Origin: Gonocerus acuteangulatus
Lineage: Eukaryota; Arthropoda; Insecta; Hemiptera; Coreidae
Direction: 5' to 3'
Assembly (NCBI GenBank): GCA_946811695.1
Contig: OX328123.1
Coordinates: forward strand, 29,033,037 to 29,097,036
DNA: 64,000 nt
Shown here: in pieces, positions 36,427-49,700 of the stretch
How the letters are laid out: every line of letters begins with the position of its first letter
Position numbering within the stretch: the first letter of the stretch is position 1
The notes under the pieces: model-generated
Seen by the model: only the letters and a program-made list of their open reading frames with translations
Told to the model about the DNA's origin: nothing
Databases searched by the model: none
Made by a program: the position numbers and the translations under genes

Positions 36427-37283
36427 GGATTTTATTGAAACAAAAAAGTACAAGAAACTCAAAATAAAACACACATATAAAAAATTTGAAAAAAGTAGTA
36501 AACAAAGACACTGATATCAAAATTTAAATAAAATATTTTCTAATTTATTGGATAATCATTAAATTTTTTTTTTATTTTTTATATAATGGCGCATCTGCAT
36601 CTAGGCCATTAGCGCTGGATAATCATTAAACATAAAAAGAAAAGAAATTATAATTAAATTACGACATATTTTATTTGAAATGAATATCCATCCTCGGGTG
36701 ATCGATTTTAATTCATTAATTCATGGGATTCTGCCATGAAATTATTTCATTCTTTCAAATTATTTCATCTCAAGAATTAGTTTGTAGCAACCGCACTATA
36801 ACCTTCCACTGCACTAGCTGTCAAACTCACCCGCCAAGCTCCCGGCAAATCTATTATCATTGAACCACGGCCTGCAACTCACTAATTACTAAATTAATGA
36901 TTAATTGCTTGGGCGGGTAATGAATTTCTAGCTCATCAGCTGTTAGGCAGTACCTCGTGTTTCTCTGAAGCATTCCTTTTTTGTTGTTCCCGAAATCAGT
37001 GCATTGTCGTGTTTGTGTAGTGAATTGGACACGGAGACTTTTAATTTGATTTATTTTTATTATCGCCAGTTGCGAATTATTTATTTTATTCTAATAAAGA
37101 AGAATATTTTTTATCATTTTATTTATTTATTATCTGGCCTGTCACAAGTTACTTTTTATGCAACTGAAAAGGCATCTGTGTTTATGAAACTGGTTTCTTC
37201 AAGCCTCTAAGTACTAAAATATGTTTTTATTTATTTAGTCAGAATTTACAACAATGTAAAAATACATTGTAATGTATTTTTAA
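36427..37283. other. Intergenic; SINE tail remnant
   Basis: T-rich run at 36565-36590 followed by GGCGCATCTGCATCTAGGCC and ATTAGCGCTGG, an inverted SINE tail matching 60372-60400. Otherwise nothing is recognisable. Confidence 0.45.
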
Positions 37284-38856
37284 ATGTATGTGGGTCTTTT
37301 TGCGAAAACCACATCCAGTTACTTTTGAAGTAGCAGTAGTGATTTATAACAGTTACTCGTACTGGCTGATAAGCTTACTGATTAGCTTATAGGTTCTTTG
37401 CTGGTTATCTACTACACTACTTCTTGACTCGTTATCTACGGTTATAATTCATATTAGATAATGGCAAGAAATATTTATTAATAAAAAGGTTAATATGATC
37501 CAAATCAATTCTCTCAACTATTAAATAAGTTATTAAGCATTAAAGTTGACTGTTTTGCAGATTATGAAGAATAAGAGTCTTTTTGCGAAGACCACATCCA
37601 GTTACTTTTGAAGTAGCAGTAGTGATTGTATCAGTGATTCAGCGCATGCGCATAACTCCTTTGCCTTCCTATTGGAGGATTCCGATGACCAATGGCATTG
37701 GTTCTTGTTGGGAGTAAAGTAACCTTCAACAGTGAATTAGCTTTTGTTTATGAAAAACCTCTGCTTATGTTAGTGAGAAAAAATGAGTCTTTTACAGTTA
37801 GTTCGCGATGTTCCTGACAAAGTAAAAGGGATTGGTTTCTTACTCGGAAAAATTAATGGGATCCTATTAATTTTAGCGAGTTGGATAGACTAGAGTCGCT
37901 ACAATTAATATAATTCTATTAATTACGAGTTGGATTGACTAGAGTTTTGATATCTTCTTGAGCGAGCGGAAACGCATAGCATGTAATGGTTAGTAAAGGT
38001 AAAATATCCAAAAACGAGTGAGAGAGAAAAGGAATAACATATGTTTGTTTACAAATATCATTGTTTGTTATCCTTCATAACCTGCAAAACAGTCAACTTT
38101 AATGCTTAATAACTTTTTTCATAGTTGAGAGAATTGATTTTGATTATATTAACCTTTTTATTGATAAATATTGCTTGCCATTATCTAATATGGATTATAA
38201 CCGTAGATAACGAGTCAAGTAGTAGTAGATAACCAGCAAAGAACCTATTAGCTAATCAGTAAGCTTATCAGCGAGTACGAGTAACTGTTATAAATCACTA
38301 CTGCTATTTCAAAAGTAACTGGATGTGGTCTTCGCAAAAAGACCCAAGGATAACAACAACGTTATTTGTAAACAAACATATTTTATTCCTTTTCTCTCTC
38401 TCTTTTTTGGATATTTTACATTTATTAGGCATTACATGCTATGCGTTTCCGCTCGCTCAAGAAGATATCAAAACCCTAGTCAATCCAACTCGCAATTAAT
38501 AGAATTATATTAATTGTAGCGACTCTAGTCTATCCAACTCGCTAAAATTAATAGGATTCCATTAATTTTTCCGAGTAAGGAACCAATCCCTTTTACTTTG
38601 TCAGGAACATCGCGAACTAATTGTAAAAGACTCATTTTTCTCACTAACATAAGCAGAGCTTTTTCATAAACAAAAGCTAATTCACTGTTGAAGGTTACTT
38701 TACTCCCAGCAAGAACGAATGCGAATGCAATTGGTCATCGGAATCCTCCAATAGGAAGGCAAAGGAGTTATGCACATGCGCTAAATCACTGATACAATCA
38801 CTACTGCTACTACAAAAGTAACTGGATGTGGTCTTCGCAAAAATACCCATGAATGT
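37284..38856. mobile_element. 1.56 kb double foldback with A-B-A'-B' order
   Basis: A (37292-37574) is followed by B (37575-38075), then the reverse complement of A (38068-38345), then the reverse complement of B (38346-38848). A and B both start with G-GTCTTTTTGCGAA and CCACATCCAGTTACTTTTG. Outer flanks ATGTATGT and ATGAATGT agree at 7 of 8 bases. It can fold with A pairing A' around B, or B pairing B' around A'. It carries the CTTGAGCGAGCGGAAACGC block twice. No ORF. With an 8 bp duplication and GGG ends it could be hAT-like or Merlin-like; I cannot decide. Confidence 0.7.
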
Positions 38857-40554
38857 TGTAATTACTGACTTTCCGCATTTACAATACTAATAGTTCTTGC
38901 AATATTGAAAACCTTCTGAAATACTCAAAAGAAATTTTGAGATGTTTGAAATGAATTTGGACAACACATTGATAATGAGGATTGCATTATCTTGGATCAT
39001 CAGAGGTAAAACTAATGACATAGCTTCATATGTTCGTTGAATTGTAACCAAACCCAACAAAAATGCTTTTTAAATTTTAACTAAGCAGAAATTATTAGAT
39101 ATTGGTAAAGCTAAAAGAAAATTATACAAACCGTGAGAACCTACTGCAAAATCAAATTTGAGAGCTGAATGTTTTAAATGTTCTTCATGCTTTATTCAAC
39201 TAGAGTCTAAGCATATCATTGTAAGAAGTTTTCAAATCACAAAAAAATTCAAACTTTACAGTGTATACAATTCAGCCTTAAGACTTAAAATTTAATAAAG
39301 ATTTAACAGACTCTTATTCTGGAGGAAGTATTGCTGTTTCTATCATTTAGTGACAATTTTAATCTATTAAGACTTATTTAAAGCTTAAGATAAATCATTA
39401 CATTTGTGATGTAAAATTCAAATACTTTTTATTAACTTCAGATGCAGATTTCCATACTAAAAATAAAATATATCTTAAGCAAAGCTAGCAAAAACAATAA
39501 ATCTAAAAATATGGCCTATATATCAACATATTCCTTGCAGTAAAAATACAAAATGTAGGATTCAAACTAAACAATTTTTTTAACAGACTCCAGATCTATA
39601 TCATTATGTCACAAAAACAGATAAATCTAGCTAAAGGATTGTTATTAAGAAACATGATTAATAGATAAAATGTATTATATGAGAATTTATCAAATTCTTA
39701 TTTAAAATCTTTTGTTCAATTAAATTTATTTACTATGTCAATTTTTTCAGTTATTTGTGCATGAAACATGTGATAATACTTGAAATAGGAGTGCAAAGTT
39801 CACATACAAACGTAATTTGAAAGTAGTTCAAATTTAATTCAATGTTAATTTTTCATCATTCCTCAAAACACTATTATGTAGATGTTATTAAAAATTACAT
39901 TATCTTATCATACAATTAATAATTCTTATAAATGGTTACCTTCCTAGGCCTGCATGGGTTTTTAATTTGCGTGGGTTTAATTTAATAACACCAAAGTGTT
40001 ATTTTTTTAGTTAAATGGTTTATCAACTATTGGGTTATTAACACCGGGCTGTCTACAGGATACCACCCATTTATAGTGCCAACAGCATGTGGTCGGTCAC
40101 CCATTCAGGTACTGGCCACACACGACATTGCTTAACTTTGGTGATCAACGTGCATTCAATGTGGCTATGGTCGTTGGCCCAAAGGGTTATTGTTTTCATT
40201 GCAATTTAATTTATGTTTATGATCTCAAAGGATTATTATTAATGTTACTTTATTGCTTTATTTTTTCTTTCAATATGCTTAATTTCAATTATGCTAAGTA
40301 TGAAAATAATTTTAACCAAATACTTGTTTTTAAATTAAATAATTTAGGTTCGGATGTGTGCACACCCTACAATGTTCTTGAGGTTTTTCAATTCACTCCG
40401 GCCTAGAAAGGTTAAAATAAAAACTCAATTATTTGTAAAGTGCTAAAAAATAATAATAAACAAAAAAATTGGAGACAAAAGAGCCGATTCAATGAAGAAG
40501 CTCCTAAATTTAATAGATGCCTCACTACTGCCCTGAAGGTTAATATGTTTGTGA
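38857..40554. other. Intergenic; SINE-body fragment
   Basis: AT-rich. At about 39990-40185 a block with TATTGGGTTATTAACACCGG, CTACAGGATACCACCC and TATAGTGCCAACAGCATGTG recurs near 62885-63020. It resembles the SINE body at 20130-20170. No coding signal. Confidence 0.4.
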
Positions 40555-40560
40555 TTTATT
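40555..40560 (-). terminator. AATAAA just after the DEG/ENaC stop
   Basis: Hexamer two bases after TGA. It is unusually close to the stop; the true polyadenylation site may use another signal further downstream. Confidence 0.3.
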
Positions 40561-40561
40561 T

Positions 40562-40743
40562 TCAGTTCACCCATCCTTCTCTTATGGTAAATGTATCATT
40601 TAATTGTCCTGGTTTCTTCTGAGCGATCTTTTTATTATTTGGCCTTAAATATGCTATAAAAGCCTTAGTGAACCAATATAATGCCTCTAGCATGCTGATG
40701 ACACTTCCTCCTAAGAAAAGGCCTCCAATACTTCCAAGGTTCA
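40562..40743 (-). CDS. DEG/ENaC exon 8 (terminal, TM2)
   Basis: Residues 436-495 and stop TGA (40562-40564). Acceptor TTTTCCAG|TGAACC. It encodes NLGSIGGLFLGGSVISMLEALYWF, the pore and second membrane helix, then a short basic tail (RPNNKKIAQKK). AATAAA (minus, 40560-40555) starts two bases after the stop. Confidence 0.9.
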
Positions 40744-43700
40744 CTGGAAAATCAAAACTGAAAATTAGCAATTTTTAAAATTGAGAAGAATTTTTAAAAT
40801 TCTTCCTTGTCAAAAGAACGCCTGGTTGTCAATGAGTTTATTTGGTAGTCAATGAGTTTGTGTCAATTAAAAGCTTGCTATAACTCACTACTATACCAAT
40901 AAGATTTCGAATCTTTCTACACATACCTTTGTTTGTTTTGTCTGTCACCAATTTTCATAAACATCGGATGCACATTAGTACCCGTAGAAAATGTATATCG
41001 ATAATCAATTCTAACTTATAGTGTTACATTTTTTATTTTTGTGTGGCGAATCTACAGCGATAATAATTAATAGCTACATTATGAACATAATATCAGTGTA
41101 AGGACTGCCCAAAAATGATTTAAAAAAATTAGAGTTGCAGAAAGCAGCATTTATGATGGATCCCCTTCAGAGTGTCCATTTAATTTTAGTAATGATTTTT
41201 TTAACCCTCACACGATGAAGTACCAATATATTGTTTGTGAGTGGCCATGGCCCAAATGACAAAGAACAAATATATGTATTGGCACACGCATTTCAGACCC
41301 AGCATCGTGCTCGGTTACAGTGTGTGAGACATGGGTGAGACTTCAGTGAAGAAGATATATCACCCCCGGTCCTTTCTCAGCTCCATGGCATTGGAACGTA
41401 AAAGAGGTAACGGGAAACTTACTTGTGAAGGTTTGTGCACTAATTATATAATTTATAACTGACTAATAATTCAACAGAAAAATCTAAAGAAATATCCTAT
41501 GTTTCTCAAAAAATTGTGAAAAGGAAGTATTTCATAAGGCCTATATAAAAATCTTTAAAAGTGCATGTTTTATCCACCCTAGCCTACTTTAATCCCTTCA
41601 CCTTAAAAATATAGAAGCTATTTTGTGTGAAATATCAAAATAAGAGGTCCCCATTTTTGACCCCTCCACTTAACCCAGAGCCTTTGCCCGCATTCCTTGA
41701 TAATGAACTGTCGTTGTTCTTGGAGGAAGAACAAGGACACAGAGATTTAGAAGCTGTAGGAGATTGGAAGGAAGAGATTGTGAGATAAAACATATTCTTT
41801 TGATGAATTTTATATACGCCTAATGAAATACTGCCGTTACTTAATTGTGTTTTTCTCGGAAAGGAAGCAAAAATGAGGTACATGCCATAGGACATTTTTT
41901 CTTTTCTTTTTTCATCCTGCATCGACTCTCGAAGTTTAGCCCTTTTTTTGGGGGGGGGGACACCCTGTATACCTGTTATCAGTTAGTATATCACCTAGCT
42001 TCATTTATAGTATTTAATGAATATTTTTTAAAAAACCATAGTTTATAATTTATTATTTTGAGTGAAATATAGTATTTGAAGAAATATAAAATATTTACCT
42101 AAAAGTTGAGCGTAGTCATAAGTCATTTCTTGTCTATATTTGACTGCCCCTGCAGTCCTATAGAATACATCAATTAATCCATTATACTTGTTTTTCTTCT
42201 GTGTTACGCCCATTGAGAGGTCTGTTGTTATCTCGTACTTCCGTTCATTGCAAGTCGGTAGGCAGGCAGTACAATCAAGATATTTTTCTTTAACAAGATC
42301 GCTCACTTTAGATTCATCACTTGGTGGTCTATAAAACCTCAGGTTATCTGTAATTATATCGGAGCTGATTAAAAAAAATGGTGTTTAAATACTTAAATGA
42401 AATTGTATACCTTATTCCATTTACTTTTAAATCATGCCATTTGTTGTTATTGCTCAAATGATTTTCTAGAATAAATTTCTGGCTTAAGTTAATTATAATG
42501 CTGTGTTGAATTTCTGAATATTTGGCGCCATTAAGTGTATTAACTTGCCATGTTGTGATAAGAAGACCATTAACCCCTGGTACGAGGTAAGGTCCATAAC
42601 TTTCCGGCCTGTCCTTTTTCCCCTCCTTCAAACGTGCCGGGACCTGCACGCCTATGCAGGTCCATGCCTGCTCACTCCATACCTCCAGCCTTGAAGGAAA
42701 CTGCCCGTTTTTACAATGTTCAAACTCGAGTACCGTGCGATAATTAAATTCTTTTGTAAAGAGGGTCTTACTCCTGCGCAAATTAAAGAGCGCTTGGATT
42801 GTGTATACGGGCAGTCCTCCCCCTGTATTCCACAGTGAAAGAATGGACAAAATTATTTAAGTTAGGGAGAGAAAGTCTAGAAGATGGCCCACGTCCCGGT
42901 CGCCCATTGGAAGCTGTCACTTCTGAAACAAACCAACTTGTGGAATCTGAATTGCTGTCTGACCGGCGACTAAAAACCAAGGAAATAGCAGCGAGGTTAG
43001 GCCTTCAAAACCAACTGTTTTGAGGATCATCAAAAAACATTTGCATATGAACAAGGTTAGTGCAAGATGGGTTCCAAAAATTCTTTCAGCTGCTCAAAAA
43101 CAGGAACGAGTTCACTACTGCAATGAATTTTTACGCGAGTATAATGCCGGCCCAAGGAATTTTTTGGACTTAATTGTAACTGGGGATGAGACAATGGTTC
43201 TATATTATGACCCACTCAGCAGAAGAGAGTCCATGGAATGGAGAAGACCAGGAGAAGCGCCTCCTTTAAAGACAAAACTCACGCAGTCAACAAAAAAGGT
43301 AATGGCCACAATTTTTTGGGACTGTAAAGGAATACTACTGATAGATTTTAAAGAAAGGAATACCACAATGAATGGTGAGTATTATGCAGCCCTACTTCAC
43401 CGGTTACGAGACGCCATTAAAGAGAAGAGGCGAGGGAAGTTAAGCAGAGGTGTCCGCCTCCTTCATGACAATGCCTCTGTCCACACAGCATTGATTTCCA
43501 AGGCCGCTGTGAAAGACTGGATACCAAGAAATCTCTCATCCACCCTACAGCGCAGACTTGGCCCCTAGCGATCTCTACCTTTTCTCAAAGTTAAAATCTG
43601 ACCTTCGTGGAAGGCGTTTAACACCGACGAAGAGCTCCAAGCAGCAGTGCAAGAACATTTTTTTAACAAAGAAGAAAATTATTTTTTTCATGGTATAGAA

Positions 43701-46700
43701 ATGTTGCCAAAGCGTTGTTTTAAGTGTGTTGAACTTAGAGGAGAATATATTGAAAAACAGTAAAACCAGTTTTTTTCTTTCACCTTTCCTTCTATCCCAG
43801 GCCGGAAACTTATGGACCTTACTACGTATGTATAAAGTGTCTGACATACAGGAGCAAAATTTCAGCGATGTTGGCAGAAATGTTTCAGCAGTGAATATCT
43901 ATCTGACAGACACTCAATTTACACCAAGGGTTATGCTAATTGGCTAGGCATGCAAGTCTAAAATTGGAAATGTCGAGTTCATATCCCAGCCTGGTATGTT
44001 TATTATTCTAAAAAATAAGGATATGAAAGTTAAGTCACTAATCCTGGTATCATATAGTGTTTTAACAATGACAGGATATTTTATTGAACTACACAAAATA
44101 TATCACACTAGTATTTCTAAAGTAACACAACTCAAAATAAAACTCAACTGAAAATGTGTCACTCTTGCCTATGCAGAGGGCGTAGCATTAAGACAGGAAG
44201 GGTGACACAAGTATCCTCTGACGTACAAGCTCTGTAGCTAGGTTCATACAGTTTTGATAGTTGATAAAGAGATATTTACCAAATCTTTCATAGTCATAAC
44301 TGAAAAATTATTGATTGAATTGATTTTTGAGTTGTGTCACTTTAGAAATACTTGTGCGATATAACGATATGCAAAAAGTTAGCCATCGAGATAATGAAGT
44401 CAGGGAATAGTTGGGATTACAGCTAAGAAACAACAATCAGATTTTTGTAAAAACCTATATTTAGAACGTTTAGGCTTAGGTTATTTTCGGCCCCTGGTGT
44501 AAACTTGGCATAACGGAGCCAAGGTTACATATGCCAAACTGTGACTTTATTCGAAGCTAGGCAATGTCCATTGAGAAGGTAACTCTCCTAGGATTGAAAT
44601 GTATGAAACACTGTCAATTAGAAAATACAGCGTACACAAATAGTGGCTTAATTTTCAAATGTTTAACCTTCAAATTCCACTTGCTCTCGATTATGTGCTT
44701 ATGTACATATGTTATAATAAAAAGAGAGGTTCTTACCCGTATGCTCGAGGATGCAATGGAGCTGTAATGCACTGCAAGGAACTGTCGCTTCTGAAAATAA
44801 ATAATCTACATAAATGTGACAATGAAGATAAGGAGTAAAAATATTTTCATGCATGCATTTGTAGACCTGAGGATGCAAGCTAGTATCACCCCTTCAAAAG
44901 TACAGAACTTTTTAAATGTACATTTTAAAATTGAACACATGAGTAATAAATATACACTGGAATTTGTACAAAGCTATACATCTAGGATATTTTCATTTAA
45001 CTCATACCAAAAGGTCAAACTTTGCCCAAAGAGTGCAAACAGACAAATATATACCTATATATTAAGTCTGTTCACTCTCAGATGAATATATAAACAGTAT
45101 AGATTTGTACCAATGTATAGTATAGGTTTACACTGTACTAATGTGACCCCATTTTACAGTAGTGTATCTCCAATTGCAAGTATTGTAAGAACATCTCTCT
45201 GGGAATGAAAATAAAACTTAGGGAGCTTGCAATAAAACATATACTAACAAAATGCAGACAGCGAGAACATTTGTAAAATTGGATTTATATGTACAATAGC
45301 GATTGGATGAATATGTAAACAATTGTATCGCTTTGGTAACGGATGCTCATTAATAAATAATTCTCTCTGAGAGTGTTTGTAGCTGGAGTTCCTAGATTTT
45401 ATAGCAGGCTTTATCCTTCAAAGCTTTTAGTCATTCAAATATTATCACTCTGCCTGCGATTTATTGAGTATGTGAGTCATTACTGTCTGGTTCAGTAATC
45501 AGTGAAATGTCTTTAGTACCCTGACATCTTGCTTACTTTGTTAGAATGTCTATGTTAATTGTTTTCAGTTAGTTACAGTCTACTGGTAACAGTGATCTCA
45601 ATGTTGTTGCATTAAAAAATAATCTGTAGCAATTGGGTGTGTGATAAACATATCCTTGAGGGAGAACAAAATTATAGATAAATACATACGCTTCATTGTA
45701 ATGTAATACGGTAAGCATCCACATTGTTGGAGAATGTACTTCATCCTGCATTCAAGAAGACAGCTCTTCTGCGAGTAAACCTTAGTGATGCTGTTCGCCT
45801 TGCTGTCCTTGAAATAGCATCCGGAAATATCACTAGGCAAGGCTCTGATAGCATCAGAACATTCAGTGATTGTAGGCTTCACAGCAATGTTCAGCTTGTC
45901 GAAGTCTCCCGATGGTACTATTGTACCCATCCCTGCTTCTGGGTATTCGTTCGGATGGTGAACATGTACCTTTGAACATATTGGGGGATATGTTAGTTCT
46001 GCTAGCATTCAAATCAGAGTTGGGCTTATTCGAATAATTTTTTTTTAAGTAACGAATAAAAGATAATTTTTTATCCGTTATTAGTTAATCATAAAACCAC
46101 GGATGACCAATTATCCGTTATTCGAGAAACGGGTGAATTATCCGTTATCCGTCCACAATACCACTTTTTTCTACCCATTCGGGCAAAAACAAATTGTTCG
46201 TTTGCACATGGCATTGCACTCTTTAAATAAATATTTAAACATCAAGAAATTTTTTTTAAGTACAACATGGCACTTCCATCGTCAGCACCAGTGGAACGGC
46301 TGTTCTCGTTTGCTTCCATAACGGATATTCCAAAAAGCAATCGACTCTCTGATGAAATGTTTGAGAAAAGAGTAGTTTTAAAATCTATGTTGAATTTAAT
46401 TTAAAGTTTAATTATATATTTAAATAATAATGTAATACATAATTATATTTAATAATAATTTAAATAATTACATATTATATTATATTTAAATAATAAATAA
46501 ATACATTATGATTAAGTAGTAAATTGGTTTTCTACACATCTCCCAAATATAAAAATCATCTTTCGGATGAAAATTTATCCATCGAATTAAAATTCATCCG
46601 TAAGATGAAAAATTATTTCAAATGAAATCTTAAAATAAAAGATGACGGATAACTTTACGTAAAAGGTAATAATTTCGAATAACGGATATCTGAAAATTAT

Positions 46701-49700
46701 AGATGACAAATAACGAATAACCTAGGTTATTCGCCATCCGTTATCCGAAGATAATTTTTGCCCAACTCTGATTCAAATTATGTGCAATAGACCATGAAAA
46801 TTCATAACATTTTTATTGTTAAATTTTCAAGTCTCCTTATACATAACACACATTTTTTGGGAAGGATTCCTACTCTTTTCTAGCCAGGATAGGGGTGATG
46901 GCAAAGCCTTCTCCCTTTAATTATCTTAATACCTTGTCAAGAATTTCAGATTTACCGCGCGATCTGTTCTCTAGAAGGGAACAGATCGCGCGGCAAATCT
47001 GTATTTTTTTTACAAGCGTACCGCGCGGTAAAGCGAGAAAGAAAAGCTCGCATTGACAGATCATCCTTTGTTTGACGGAGCTAATGAAGTACTGTTTAAT
47101 ACATGTAGATCGCCTCCCACTCTCGGTCAGAGATCACTGCCCGCCGCGATACAGATCGCGTTCTGTGTTAAATGATAATGTGTGTTATGATTTTGTTTTC
47201 CTTGATGTTTGGTTTTGATCTTTCTTGAAAAATGTAAACAAGCGTAAAAATGTAAAATTAAATCTCAAAGAGAAGCAAGATTTTCTTCACCACAACAGGA
47301 AACTGACGGAATTCTAGGAAAACAACCAATAAAAAACAAGACATAAAAAACGCTCAAAAGAAGCAACCCGACATTTTCGAATTTAAGCACCTATTTCCCC
47401 GAATGAGATCTTTCTATCAAAAATTGTATAAGACTTTTTTCGTAGGCAATTTAATAAGGTTTGGAATAGATGCTTTACATTTGCTACGATTTCCTAATAT
47501 ATTTCATGATGTGTACATCTATATCCGAAAATTTCAAGAAATTTCTACTTTTAACCAGTTTTCTCGAAAAAGGTTACAGATTTAGTTTTGAAAATGGTTG
47601 CATTAGATTACTCGGTACTTACGTACTAGTTGCACCGATCTCGAGAACCGGCTCCCGTTCAGGCTCACGCCCAGTGATCCGGATCATGAAATGACAGGTT
47701 ATTATGAGGTTATCTCCATTATAAGAGCGGAAAAGAGAACAACTAGCATTTCTATCGGTTGATCTTTTGAGCAATTTCATTGGTTGTTCTCTTTTCCGCT
47801 CTAGTCTGCATTGTTTTGTGTGCCTTGCTCTTAAATTCGTCTCCTTTAAAATTTATTGTTTCAGTGAGTTGTGAGTGTTGTTTGTTTTTAGAGTCAATTT
47901 GTGTCCTTTGTGCTGTTCTCTCCACGGTCAAAATGAGTCTTTGGAATAGAGACCCGTTTGAAGCAATATTAAATTGCATATCGGCCCATTTTCCACCGAA
48001 AAAACAGTGATCTATATTACCAACGAGTTGGGTAAACTACAGTTTCGAAATAACCTTGAGCGAACGTACCGACCGGAAACGCATAGCAATTATTAAATTA
48101 AATAACATAATTGCTAATGTTATGTAATCTAGGAAATTAAAATGGCGCATGTTAATGGCAGAATTGCTATGTGTTTCCGCTCGCTCAAGGATATATCGAA
48201 ACTCTAGTCAATCCAACTCGTTGATAATATTAATACATGGTCTTGGTGCCATAAGTGGTCTGAATAACTGGTCGCCATATTGCCTGATCCGGATCACTTA
48301 CTGGGAGCCTGAACGGGAGCCAGTTCTCGAGATCGGTGCAAGTAGTACGTAAGTACCGATTCCTCAAGTTCAGTTGCATATAAAACATATACCTACCTGG
48401 CCGCCTATTAACGCGAAAACGTCAGGTATGACGGGATCTGCTGGTTAACCAACTCGATCTTTCAAAGTAGATCACATATTATTTTACCAAAATCCATCAA
48501 AATCGGATCATTTTTGGTACAGTTAGGGAGGGAATGGAGAGAGAAAATTCACTAAAACTAGAATGGAAAGCGTTAAGTGTTCAGCAGTGGTGGGTCAAAT
48601 CGTCGAGCGGGCTTGCAGCATCTTCGGTGCATCCAACATGCACCGGTAAATTGAGTTTATGGTATGTGCAAATAAAATGTCAGTGAAACGCCTTCGCCAT
48701 CAAGGTCATTATTATAATGAGGCAAAATTACTTGTTACATTGTTCTAGAAAAAAAATCAGCATACCTTCACTTTTTGGCCGATCTGCAGGAGAATCGCGA
48801 AGCCCGATCTTATCCCGATGTAACGCGTACTAAGCAGGGAGCAGTTGTTTTTGTTTATGTTTGCGTCTTCGTAAACACTGTTGACATGTTTAAATTAGGC
48901 GTGAGTCCAATTTTGTTTATTTATTTACTAATTTATAAACCAAAAACTTACCAATTTTTATTTTTATTAGATGTAAATGAATTAAAGGAATAACAGAAGC
49001 CTTCTTCCGACCTCTGAAGGGAAAGAATGGAACAGCAATTCCTCACGTATGTGTTCCAATAACATTCTAAAAATACTTCATCACATCTCGGTAAAGCCTA
49101 AGAATAAAAATCACAAATATTAGTTAATGATTAAATGACCCTTTAAGCAAACTCAGAATTGGCTAAATAGTCGAAAGGACATAGAACTGTACCGGCGCAC
49201 AGTGGGACGAAACGCCCAAAACCCGCAACATTGGCCAAATTTGAAACTTTTTTTTTTTTTTTGTTTGACAACTACAAGGACTTGTTCCACACAGTCCAGG
49301 GTATCTGAAAAAAACAGCAGACTGCGCAAAAATAATCGTAATACCCCATACTTTTAACTTTTCCCCGCGAATTTCTTAGGATATGCCGTATTTCTGTGTT
49401 CAACTCATTATTGATGTGGCACAGAAGCATACTTTTTTTTCACCTGCAAATATTTTTGAGCTTGTGTTGGTCAATGTACACTTCTGAAAAAAATAAACTA
49501 AATTTTTAAACAGCACTTTTTTGTTCTTTTTTTTTACACCTTTTGTGATAACAATAGGTGTAGGTAGTTAAAAGTCCGTCACGCAGGAGCTGCATAACTA
49601 AGCACTTTCCTCAGAATTTGGGTAGTGTAGACTGCTTTCCAGAACAATTTGCTTAAAATATCCTACATAAATAAAATAAAAACATGAATAGTTCTCTTTT

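Noticed and set aside
42344..42850. 168-codon minus-strand frame overlapping DEG/ENaC exon 7 boundary and the mariner
   Set aside because: Runs through intron and antisense mariner sequence; no family resemblance.
45724..45975. 83-codon plus-strand frame
   Set aside because: Shadow of DEG/ENaC exon 6 on the opposite strand.
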